Shown here in pieces: positions 47,138 through 57,219 of a stretch of 64,000 nt of DNA (within the stretch, counting starts at the first letter, position 1; each line of letters starts with the position of its first letter). Below the pieces are notes generated by a model. The model made no database searches and was not told where the DNA came from. It saw nothing but the letters and a program-made list of their open reading frames with translations. Source of the stretch: Spirodela intermedia (taxonomy: Eukaryota > Streptophyta > Magnoliopsida > Alismatales > Araceae); NCBI GenBank assembly GCA_902729315.2, contig LR746272.1, positions 2,075,535 to 2,139,534 of the forward strand, in the 5' to 3' direction. The position numbers and the translations under genes are program-made.

Positions 47138-48153
47138 CAACGTGACTTAGTCATTGTATAATAAATCACGTAAATTTAAAATTTATAAAACTAGATAATT
47201 ATAATTTTCAGATATTTAGAGGTATTTCTGAATAAATATATCAATTATAATTTAATAAAAGTTTTAAAAATAATAATAACAAATTAGGTCGATCATAAGG
47301 ATGTAATATAGTATCAGGTAATTTTATAGAATTTTCTTCAAAGAATATAATTTTTTAATAAATTTTTAGATTAAAAAATAAAAATAAAATATATTTAAAA
47401 TTCACAAAAAAAAAAATAAGAGTGTGGATGTTAGAATGATGTTAGTGCTCGATGAACGTAAATCGGGTAGAAATAGAGTTCCACTTGACGAATCTTACGT
47501 AGGTGATCATAGATGATTTAATTGGTCAAGTTAAGATATGTAAAAGTCGAAAGAATTGTAATTAAATGAAAAGTAGTTTAGAAAATTTAAATCACATAAA
47601 TTATCTTTAAATAAAGTAAAAATTAAATTTAAAGTAAGAAAATAGAGTTTTGGCATTGCGGTGGTGATGTGTCAGTAATACATCGAAATCTTGAGCATTC
47701 GGAAAGATTGTCATGTAGTATCGATAGCCTCAAAAGCTCTTCTTAGACAAAGACAATGTAGAAAATCTCTAGATCTTTTTGTGAAGTTTAGAGATTAATA
47801 AAATGGGTTGTCCAATTGTTTCTAGTGGCTGTCACTTGGTAGAATGGAAAAATGATAACTTTACGGTTCTCTCACAGTTGTCACCTGATGAAAAGGAGTT
47901 GAATGGAGGTAGGGTGTGTGTCAAGGAACTTCATCCTCAGGTCCGTGCAGTAAAAGGAAGCTCTTCATCACATTTAGTACGCTCTCAAGAGGTGATGACT
48001 TGTCTCTTAACGGATCATCTTCTTTCTGATGATGGCTTGTTCATCGATCAATCGGAGATGATTTACTTGATAGATTCGAGATCCTTTTCTCATGAATCAT
48101 TCAACAATTTTAGTAACAATACTCCATGAATCATGTTGATGAGATTTTTTTTG

Positions 48154-48158
48154 ATGAT
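48154..48158. repeat. Target-site duplication ATGAT, left of LTR-A copy 7
   Basis: Exact partner at 49,813-49,817, both inside copy 6. Confidence 0.9.
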
Positions 48159-49812
48159 TGATGTGACTTAGTCGTTGTATAGTAAATTATGTAAATTTAA
48201 AATTTATTAAACTAGAAAATACAAATTTTTAGATATTTAGAAGCATTTCTAAATAAATATATCAATTATAATTCAATAAAACTTCCAAAAATAGTATTAA
48301 TTTTTCAAGACGATCATAAGGATGTAATATAATATTAGATAGTTATTCAGAATTTTCCTCAAAGAATATTCTTTTCTATGAATTTTACACTGAAAAAGGA
48401 AAAAAATAAAATTAAAATTCATAAAAAAGAAAAATAAGGGTGCGGACGTCAAGATGACATCAACACTCAGCGAACACGAATCGAGTAAAAATAGAGTTAT
48501 GTTCAGTAATTTTTACGTAAGTGATTACAGATGATTTAATTGATCAAATTAAGATCTATAAAAGCTAGAAGAATCGTAACTGAATGAAGTATAAGTTGGT
48601 AAATTTAAATCACACAAATTATCACTAAATGAAGTAGAAATTAAATTAAAACTAAGAAAATAGAGTTCCGGCGTCGCGGCAGCGATGTGTCGACAATGTA
48701 CCGGAATCCTAAACGTTCGGGTGAATTGTCGTGTAGTGTCCATAGCCTCGAAGGTTCTTTTTGGGCAAGGACAACATGGGCAATTTCTAGATCTCCTTGT
48801 GAAGTCATGAGATCAATGAAATGGGTTGTCAAATCATCTCTGGCGGCTGTCACCCGGTGGAGTAGAAAAACAGCGACTTTGCGGCTCTCTAGTGGCTGTC
48901 ACCTGGTAGAGCAAAAAAATGACGACTTTGCGGCTTTCCGACGACTGTCACCTGATAGGGAAGAACTGAATGAAGGTGGAGTGCGTGTCAGGGAGCTTCA
49001 TCCTCAAGTCTACATAGCAAGAAGAGGCTCTTTATCATATCCGATATGTTCTCAAGAGGTGGTGACTTGTCTCCCAACAGATCGTCCTTTTCTCGACGAT
49101 GGCTTATTTGTCGATCAATCGGAGATGATTTACTTGATGAATTTGTGATCCTTTTATCATAAATCATTCAATAGTTTTAGTAACAATACTTCGCGAATCG
49201 TGTTGACGAGATTTTTGTCGATGATCCAGTAATTTTAACGGCTTAATCTTTCACTGGCAATTAGGAAAGTCACGATAATCAAATAAAAATATAATTTTTG
49301 GCTCTAGGAGGATTTAAACCTGTGCCGGTTGCTCGTTTACATGAGAGCGATTAAAATAAGTACTCTAATGCCCTTATCAAACAATATTACATTTGCAAGC
49401 AAGTCTCTTTATCCCGCGTGTACGACCACTCCTTGCCCCACAACTAGTTGGCCACTAATGACGTGGAAGAGGAGTGGCGTACACGTGCCCCTATCGGTCC
49501 TAGCCGCTTGAACCCCTACTCGCAGCTCCTCCCCAACTACGCTTCTGACTTACTTGCGGGCCCGACTGGCTAGCATGTACCCCCCATTTTGCTATATTTT
49601 TATTTTTATTTCTCTTTCTTCATTTATCTCAAAAGTAAGACTATAAAAATCATATAAATCCGTATAAAATCACATAATTAGCCAAAAAATCACGTTAATC
49701 ATTTGAAAACTACTTTTCACACTTTAGCACAAATATAAGTTTATTTATCATGAGTTAAGGTTAAAAATATATTATTTACTAATTATTAACTCATGATAAT
49801 GAAGACTTATCA
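48159..49812 (-). repeat. LTR-A copy 7, minus strand, inserted into copy 6
   Basis: On the plus strand runs TGATGTGACTTAG to GAAGACTTATCA, 1,654 bp, flanked by ATGAT on both sides. It is the youngest insertion of this stack. It keeps the family hairpin near its right end (49,746-49,800) and the open antisense frame at 48,687-49,148. Confidence 0.92.
48836..48955 (+). repeat. Tandem repeat of about 55 bp within LTR-A copy 7
   Basis: Three units starting GGCTGTCACCCGG, GGCTGTCACCTGG and GACTGTCACCTGA, each followed by a GACTTTGCGGCT-type string. Copies 1 and 2 show two units at the matching place (about 8,868-8,935 and 11,930-12,000). Confidence 0.75.
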
Positions 49813-50540
49813 ATGATCGAGTGATTCTAATGGCTTAATCCTTCACCGGCGATTTGTAGAAAAGTTGCGATTTAATTAGATAAAAATGTGGCTTTTGACT
49901 ATGGTAGGATTCGAATTTGTGCTGTCGTCTGCTTGCATGAGTGAGAGGGAATAAGTTCTCGAATACCCTTATAAAGTGACGTCATCATGACATATAGCTG
50001 TTATAACTAAGGGGTATTTTAAGTATTGAAATAATCGAAACATTTCGAGGAAGGCGTGACTACCGGTTTAGTTCTACATTGGTTGTACGCTGAAGTTTTG
50101 ATGAATATATAGTAATATTACATTCAGAAGCAATGAGTCCCTTTCTCGCATGTACGACCACTCCTTGCTCTATAGCCAACTGACCACTGTGACGTGGAAG
50201 GGGAGTGGCACAAACGTGCCCCCATTGGTCCATAGCTAATCAAGTCCCTACTTGCGACTCCACCCTGACTATGCTTTCGACCTGCTTGCGAGCTTGGTTG
50301 ACTAGCAAGTCCCCCCTTTTTCTATCTTTTTATTTTATTTACTTTTTTTAATCTCAAAAATAGGATTATAAAAATTATATAAATTCACATAAAATCATAA
50401 TTAACCAAAAAATAATATTAATCAACTGAAAACCGTTTTTTATAATTTAACTCAAATATAAGTCTATTTATTATGAGTTAAGGTTAAAAGTATATTTTTT
50501 AATAATTATTAACTCATAATAATGAAGACTTATTACATAG

Positions 50541-51105
50541 CTATCATTAATGAGCAGTTGCAATATCATGATACTGTTTTGCTATAACTTAAAGATCATC
50601 TCCTTCAAGCCCAAAATAGAATGAAGCTTCAACACAATAAATATTACCATGACTTATCATTTAGTGTTAGAGTTATGGTTTATCTATAGCTTCACCCATA
50701 TTATCTACAGATGTTTGCCCATTGACTTAATGAGAAACTATCCTCATGTTATTTCGGACCTTATAGGGTGGTTGCTTGTATTGGTTAGGTCGCGTATCAG
50801 CTGGAACTTCTTTCATCAGCCAAGATCTATCTAGTGTTTCATATCTCCTTATTGAAACCAATCTTGGCTCACACAAGCTTCCCCATCATCTCTCTTCCAT
50901 TCTTAACGAGAACCTCACCTAGAATGTGAACCTAAAGCTATCTTACAACTTCATTCCTCCACTAACGATCATGAGGTTTTAGTCCCATCGAAGAAGTTAC
51001 TAGCCTTTGAGTCTAATTGGAAGTCTCTTGATCATTTCATAACTCAGTTCCGTGATTTTAAGCTTGGAAACAAGGTTTCTCTCAAAGAAGGGGGTATTAG
51101 TAGAC
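50541..51105 (+). pseudogene. Ty3/gypsy integrase C-terminus with chromodomain-like tail
   Basis: After the LTR-A stack the frame resumes with LKDHLLQAQNRMKLQHNKYY (about 50,590), FGPYRVVACIG (about 50,755), LVFHISLLKPILAH (about 50,835) and then, after frameshifts, SNWKSLDHFITQFRDFKLGN (about 51,012-51,070). The last block has the spacing of the tail chromodomain found in chromoviruses. AAAGAAGGGGG at about 51,087-51,097 is the likely polypurine tract. Confidence 0.75.
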
Positions 51106-51150
51106 CTTTGAATGCCCTTCACCATGTCATGAAACAAACAGTGAAAACCA

Positions 51151-51458
51151 TGTTGGGCCTAACTCTTCGGACCCAGCTTCACGGAGCAGATCTGCGGCGG
51201 ATCCGGAAGAGACGAACCGGCAGCCAAGGAAACTGTGGATGCACGTTATCCTGTTAGTGGGCTATTAAATGGGGAGGGGGAGTCGTGATTATAAAAGGAG
51301 GGGAGAGGGGAGTGTGAGGCGGACAAAGAGAGGTGTACAAGAGTCCATATGTTGACTATTCACATTTCCATGAAATAAAGGCTGGTTGGTGCTGATGAGG
51401 GAGACTGAGGCTGGTCCGGGGTTAAGATCGAGATTAGCTCAGTCCTAACTCCGTGACA
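51151..51458 (+). repeat. 3' LTR of the Ty3/gypsy element
   Basis: TGTTGGGCC...CCGTGACA, 308 bp, TATA at about 51,289 (ATTATAAAAGGAGG). Followed by GCATG, the exact partner of 37,459-37,463. Confidence 0.85.
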
Positions 51459-51789
51459 GCATGCTCATGGAGTCAATCATTCTTCATAGAGAAAGGAGAC
51501 AAGATTGATCCTCTTTAAGAATTGTAATGGTTTCAATTTTTCAGGAGTTTTGTCTCATGTTGTTATGTATAAAGACAGTTCAACCTATAATTTGTAATTC
51601 TAATTAGGGATGACAGAAGTGATAAATTGATAAAAACTTTGGTCATACAGATAATCAGAACTTAGATTTTGTACGATGTGCTCATCATGTCTTGGTGCTT
51701 TCAGCTTGTAGGAGTCATATGTACATGTTTTTCTTAGAAGGGCATTTAGATGTACATTCATTTTCCATTTTTCGGCTTAAAGGTAGGAC
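51459..51789. other. Unassigned DNA
   Basis: Starts with the right-hand GCATG duplication (51,459-51,463). No gene or repeat recognised. Confidence 0.4.
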
Positions 51790-51918
51790 CATAGAAGATT
51801 GGTAAATACTAAATTAGAGAAGACAAGTTTACGGTATGCGCCCCCGCCAAGAATAGAAAATAATTGCGCTGCAATATTATAAATAAAACATGTCAACAAC
51901 AGAACATTTGTTTGTGTG

Positions 51919-51920
51919 CG

Positions 51921-51949
<29 letters not shown>
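51919..51949 (+). repeat. (TC)n microsatellite
   Basis: Uninterrupted (TC) run of about 14-15 units; the other D2 copy has mixed GA/GT units at the matching place (26,250-26,287). Confidence 0.9.
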
Positions 51950-51951
<2 letters not shown>

Positions 51952-52061
51952 AACAGTAATGACAAAAGGGGTGGGGGGAGAGAGAGGAGACGTGCGCTGC
52001 GGACCGGCCCTGTCTCATGTGGCATCACGTCTCTGATAGCATCGGGGCCCCAAGGTACTGA

Positions 52062-52563
52062 TTAGGCATCGTCAACGTCGCTTATAGCATTAATGACAGA
52101 TCTCCCTTTCCGGAGTACGACTCTTCCTGACCCTATGTGAGCCATGAAAGCGGGGAGAGTGAAAGAAAGTCCAGCACTTGTAACGTCTATTGAAATAAAA
52201 AATATAAGAAAGCAAGTTGTGCACCAAATGAAGAGTTTACTTACGAACCCTTCAAGTCTTTGCCTTCCAGCCCGCATATTCATTGTCATCTTACACTGTT
52301 GCGAGATTTTACCTGTGAGACTACAACCAGGTTTTGACGGGTCTAACTTCGTCGAGTGCCCTGTCTCGCAGAACCTCCACAAATCTCGAAGCTTTCAACG
52401 TCATTCCCTGCTCTGAATTCAGATTCCTTACATAGTTGGAAAGTCTAGTGGGGCTCTTCAAGGAGGCCCTCAACAAAACTCTTAAACATTCAACTGGACC
52501 ACGGAGGGATTTCAACGCACTAAAGAAGATACCATAAACGGTCATTTTTGCCCGACCAGACAT
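52062..52563 (-). other. Possible small gene or gene fragment, function unknown
   Basis: Minus-strand frame 52,563-52,321 reads MSGRAKMTVYGIFFSALKSL and continues for 80 codons; a second, overlapping frame (52,382-52,062, 106 codons) contains a hydrophobic stretch WCTTCFLIFFISIDV. Neither is recognised. TATATAAA at 52,588-52,581 lies only 18 nt upstream of the ATG, too near for a normal TATA-to-start distance if that ATG is used. The related sequence at 25.6 kb keeps pieces such as GIFFGALKSL, RLSNF and LKASRF but is frameshifted. It may be a real short gene, an exon pair or chance. Confidence 0.2.
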
Positions 52564-52750
52564 TTTCGGAAGTGTGAAAGTTTATATACCAGAGTGCTCA
52601 TCTGGCAGGCGCCAGCCCATATGCGCCTCAACATGATGTAACCTAATTTCTGTATGTCATATTGTTACAGCTCATAGCCAAGCACAAGTGGCAGTCAAGT
52701 TCCATACCCTCCCTCAACCTCGACTGTCATTGTAGTTTTGCCTAAAATCA

Positions 52751-55485
52751 GGATGTATTGTGCAATGCGCCTGGTGAAGATAGAGTTGGGATATGGGATA
52801 GATGGTATTCCCCTTCCGGGCAAAACAAAACCCACAAAGAGCATCTTACGCATAAAATCTTTCGATCTCCGCTATTAGTTTCTTTATTTGCTCAATGATG
52901 TTATTTTGAAACGTCGTCTTTCAAAGGAGAGAGACTTTGGTTCTGTAGTTTAGGGTGAGATAAAAGAAAGAGAGAGATTGGTACAGGAGGGATCTTGGGA
53001 TGACCACCAGTTACAATAAAATAACTATTAGGGTCCCTTGGTTGTGGAAAACTTCTTAACCGAAGCCTAGACAGGGCCTACATGTTCATTTAAATTGAGG
53101 CCGCAAAGTGGCCCCGTATACAATGGGCAATGGATTCCGTATGAACTGGCCACAAGACAGGATTGGTGACTCTGCCTGCTATGGGGAAGGTACGTGCTAC
53201 AGTGTCAGTACACTCCTGCCGTGGGAGTAGTCTCCTGCCGGTACATCTTACCTAGGGAGAAAAGAGTCACCGATCAGTAAAGGTACTCAAGAGGTTAACA
53301 TATTTGAGATCTGTAATTTATCCATGATGATTCACTTTATTGTATTTTTTATAAGCTATAAATTTCCGGCTTATGTTAAGCACAAACATGATGTAAAATA
53401 TGTATTCTAGTCAGTCTTTTTATTCGTGAAGGTTTTTATCATTTATTTCGTGTCTGGCCACGGTAGGATTTTAATCACAGCTTTTTGGAGGGTTCGAACT
53501 AAATAAGTGTAACCGTTTTATTCTCTCTGTTTTGAAGAGCAGCACTATCCGCCTGGTAGTGAAGGCTCATCCTCCTCTCCGTTCTCTCATCTCCCTCATC
53601 TCCCGTACTCTTGTAACTATTGGCATCAAATGGTCAGGTATAACATGCTACAAAATTAATGTCACAAGAAGCGTAGGACCATTGTGCTGCACAATTACTA
53701 ATTTTTAGGTAGACGATGAAATAATTTTATAGGTATGATGTGTAGGACCATTAGAGGAGATAGTGTGGTCAAAGGATAGGTATGTTTTTGAAGGGTATTA
53801 ATAACTTGTACTCTTCATTAGATGCATCTAATAAAACAGTGAACTCCATTGAAATCTTTATTATGCAATGTATGCATTAGAGGTAAACGAACTCAATCTT
53901 TAGGTCCAAGAATTTTGTGTTCACAACCAGACCACTAGAAATAATAGACCAATTATTTGGTCTTTCAAGGGTTCTTAGTCTAAATAAAAACTATGTATTC
54001 ATTTTAATCAATAATTTTTCGAGATTCATGTGGGTTTATAAGAAAGAGTGTTCTCAGTATTTTGAAAACTGATTTTCAGTCTTAAATGAATTTTAGTTGA
54101 TTGTATTTTGAGTGATCATGGAGGTGAATGTTAAAGTCAATTTGTTTCTGATTTATATTATAATCATGGCTTTATTTAAAAAATTCAACAACAAAATGGA
54201 GTGGTAGAGAGAAAAATATCAAATTTTCTTTGACTTGAGCTATAATTTGAATAGAGTTTAAATGAGTTCAAATTTATATTTGGGTTGAAATAGTGAATAG
54301 TCCTTGGAACATAGAGTTTAAATGAAACCAATCCTCAAAAGATGTCATAGGAGGTCTTTAAGAACAAGAATTCCAACTTTAGCTATTTTAAGCCATTTGG
54401 CTGTAAGCGTTTCTTCCGACCAAATCAAAAAGAGGAGTTGAAAAAAAATAATCTGAAGAGCAATAAAGCTCTATTTCGTGGTTACTTAGAGCATTCTTAG
54501 ACTTTCCCATATTTACAACAGAAGCATATATTCAGATTATCTTTAATGTGAAAATTTTCTTTGATAATTTTGGGTGGAACTTAAATGCATTAAGATGAAA
54601 TAGCCAACTTAACAAATGAGATGAATTTTTCTGATTTAAATCATCTAGAATCAAAACAGAAATATTCCCAATTTTCTAAGAAATATAAGTTTATCAGAAA
54701 TAAAATTTTCGGGAAATTATGAATATGGGATTATAACTAAATCAACTAAATACTCTTTGAGATAGCATTGAAATTTATTGGATTCGCATCTGCTATTGAA
54801 CCTAAAATTCTGAATGATGCATAATGATTGTTTGATAGATGGAATTCACCAAGAATTAATCAGCTTGAAATGAACATTGATGGACACAACTAAATTTGAA
54901 AATCAAAATGTGATTAGTACTAAGTATTTTTCATAAACAAAATGAATAAGGATATAAAAGTCATAAAAATAAAGCAAGAATAGCTTCTCAAAGATACAGA
55001 CATGAAGAAGGTATTAATTTTATTGAAACCTATGGCACTATAGCAGGAGTAGATACCATCCGAGATTTTTCTTGCATTCTCTTCTTTTAAATATTTTAAA
55101 AATGATTATAAAAGGGTTTTCAAAGTGTCTTTCACGATAGTTTTATCTATGACGGTTCATGGTTCACACCCATCTGCTTTAAGAATAACAATTTCAGGAT
55201 CATGTTTTAAACTTGATACGCTTCCTATGATTTCAACTGAGCAATGAGAGCCAAGTGTGAAACATTGTATAAGTCCCTGCGTTATAAAAGATTTTACTGG
55301 AGTAGCATTGATACTACTTTGTTCATTAAAAGCCAGTCTCTTGATGTTTTGATTGTTTAGATTTATGTGGATGATATTATTTTTTTGCGCAACCAATTCT
55401 TAATTTCTTTGATGACTATCTAATGTCACGAAAACTGAATTTCAAAACTGGATGACATTATTTATTGCTTAAAATTTACTCATGT
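52751..55485 (+). repeat. Duplicated block D3, copy 1
   Basis: Aligns in direct orientation with 61,200-64,000: TGCGCCTGGTGAAGATAGAG, TATTCCCCTTCCGGGCAAAA, CACCAGTTACAATAAAATAACTAT, TCATCTCCCTCATCTCCC and the copia remnant. Copy 2 has an extra stretch at 61,540-61,690 and further indels. The first 800 bp hold no recognisable gene. Confidence 0.85.
53960..55485 (+). pseudogene. Ty1/copia integrase-RT remnant, copy 1
   Basis: Badly broken. Integrase wording NYVFILINNFSRFMWV is at about 53,985-54,030 and a KKFNNKME block (copia PQQNGVVE region) at about 54,180-54,210. RT wording follows at 54,990-55,400: TDMKKVLILLKPMAL (usual DFDETFAPVA region), SIDTTLF and LFRFMWMILFF (usual IYVDDIIF). No LTRs were seen around it. 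An equivalent piece lies in copy 2 of this block. Confidence 0.75.
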
Positions 55486-57219
55486 GGTAGGAACTTATCC
55501 CAATAATTGGAAAATTAGGTAAAAGGAGTTTTCCGTTAGTATCTTTAACTTTGAAAGCGACTGCTCCCCTTGAGGAACCTTCGCGTGCGATGTGAGAAAA
55601 TCAACTTGACTTTCAGGTCACATGGGAGAGTGCTCACCTCACGGGACTGTGAACACATTGTCAGAGGCATCTCCATCAAATTTGATAATTTAAAACCTAG
55701 GCGTCAGAAACGACGAAATCGGTGAGAAACTGGAGGACGGCGAGCTTTTCAACCTTTCGGACAACACCAGATCCCTTTCAGTATCTACTTTTTACTGAAA
55801 GGTTAGCAAGGTGAGAGTTCGGGCGAGGTGGGTAGTAGACTATGAAGGGGTAGCAAGAAGGTTCGTTATATTCATACTTATAAGAATACATACAGAGGCA
55901 ATAATCCTCTATATCGGGATTTTGTTCGAGATGATTCTCAGATAATTTCCTTATAATCACTGTCAAACAGCTTCGAATACCCAAATCTAGCATTTTAACG
56001 ACCAAGTATCACTTAGGGGCTTATTACGGGTATCACTGACTATTAATGAAAGCAAAATCTGCTACCGTTTGCTGCGTCAGCTATCCCACAATGATTAAAC
56101 ACGGTCATTTGGAAAGGTGGATGAAGAGAGACGCGAATCTCGCGACTACAGAAAATACAGAGGTTAATGCCTGTGGCACAAATACAGAGGTCATTTGGAA
56201 AGGTTGACATTCCTTTGGTGGACACAAACCAATGCGATCGTACTCTGTGGAACAAATCAGAGTCCTCCCCCTCGCTCCCCTTCTCTCTACCCCCTCCTCC
56301 CTCCCTCTCGTTCTTCTCCCTCACACACACTTCACCTACATATCCGTTATTCTCGTTCGCTCTACTTCTCCTTCTCTCTCTCTCTCTCTCTCTCTCTCGC
56401 TCTCTCTCTCGCGATCTCCTCTCTCTCGCTCGCTCTCTCCCTCCCTTGCTCCCTCCCTCGCGTACTTCTTCTCCCTCACACCCACTTCACCTATATATCC
56501 GCTATTCTTGTCCGCTGTGCTGCCCCTCTCTCTCTTTCTCTCCCCTTTTATGGCTTACACCCTCCCCACTCCACACTTCCTCTCCCCTGCCTGTCTTCCT
56601 CTCTATCCCTCCCTCTGAAATGTAAATGCTACAAATTAAAGTTTCAAGTGTCGTTCACGCAGATAATATCAAGACAAATAATTGAGAGGTTAAATCTTGC
56701 CTTTTCACTGTGCAAAGAATTGACTCGATCCTCATATCTAATTATCTCGTCACATCTTGCACAGCATGTTATGGTGTACCGTGAGAATTTGACTAGACAA
56801 CCTCTGGACGTTATAATAGTATTACTGGTATTATATTAAATTATTCTGTAAAACTGTGGTTCGATTATTTTATTATAAAATAAGACATGTAACACTGGAT
56901 TAATCAATCTTTAACTTATTCACGTCATCACTCATACGTCAGGGGTATTAACCTCTGACCATTAACAAATAAGCTGTTATTTCAAGATTTTTTGTCTATC
57001 ACCTTAGATTTTTGTCCTATTAATCAGGACATCAATTAATATGCCACATGGCGTTTTTGAAGGTATTATCAATTTCTATTAAATGAAAATGAGAATATAT
57101 GACACCAATAAAGTCGAGGAATTCCCTTCACTGCCGACCCATCCGGTATAATTCTGATAGACTTCCCCATCCCGTATGATTCTGATAGTCGTCACTGCTA
57201 ACCCTTCCGACGACAAAAT
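55486..57219. other. Unassigned DNA with CT-rich tract
   Basis: No gene supported. Long open frames on the plus strand at 56,167-56,839 translate as Ser/Leu/Pro runs from the CT-rich tract and disagree with one another, as expected of simple sequence. Confidence 0.5.
56270..56610 (+). repeat. Pyrimidine-rich region with (CT)n and a 150-bp imperfect duplication
   Basis: Two related units, about 56,290-56,360 and 56,445-56,515, both reading TCTTCTCCCTCACACMCACTTCACCTA and ATCCGYTATTCTYGTYCGCT, separated by (CT)n/(CTCG)n sequence. Marks a local tandem duplication inside a simple repeat. Confidence 0.8.

Larger units (their letters stand above)
47138..50535 (-). repeat. LTR-A copy 6, minus strand, split by copy 7
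   Basis: Two parts, 47,138-48,158 and 49,818-50,535, together about 1.74 kb. Terminal dinucleotides have mutated (CA for TG at the left, TTA for TCA at the right), yet the flanking CATAG duplication is exact. An antisense frame is open at 47,803-48,129. It splits the integrase region of the Ty3/gypsy element. Confidence 0.9.
37464..51458 (+). mobile_element. Ty3/gypsy (chromovirus-like) element, about 14 kb with four nested LTR insertions
   Basis: Bounded by related LTRs (37,464-37,858 and 51,151-51,458) and by the exact duplication GCATG. Primer-binding site at 37,861-37,872. Inside, gag, zinc knuckle, protease, RT, RNase H, integrase and a chromodomain-like C-terminus can be followed in order, all heavily broken. 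Insertions inside it: LTR-A copies 5, 6 and 7 and LTR-E; with them removed the span is about 7 kb or less, normal for such elements. A stretch at 38,100-39,855 ending in a second primer-binding-like site shows the 5' end is itself composite. Confidence 0.8.
51790..52750 (-). repeat. Duplicated block D2, copy 2 (inverted)
   Basis: Reverse complement aligns with 25,440-26,415. In this copy two overlapping minus-strand frames stay open (52,563-52,321 and 52,382-52,062). Contains a (TC)n microsatellite at 51,919-51,949. Confidence 0.8.

Noticed and set aside
56167-56839. Three overlapping plus-strand frames of 128-214 codons
   Set aside because: Translation of CT-rich simple sequence; all three frames are open at once.
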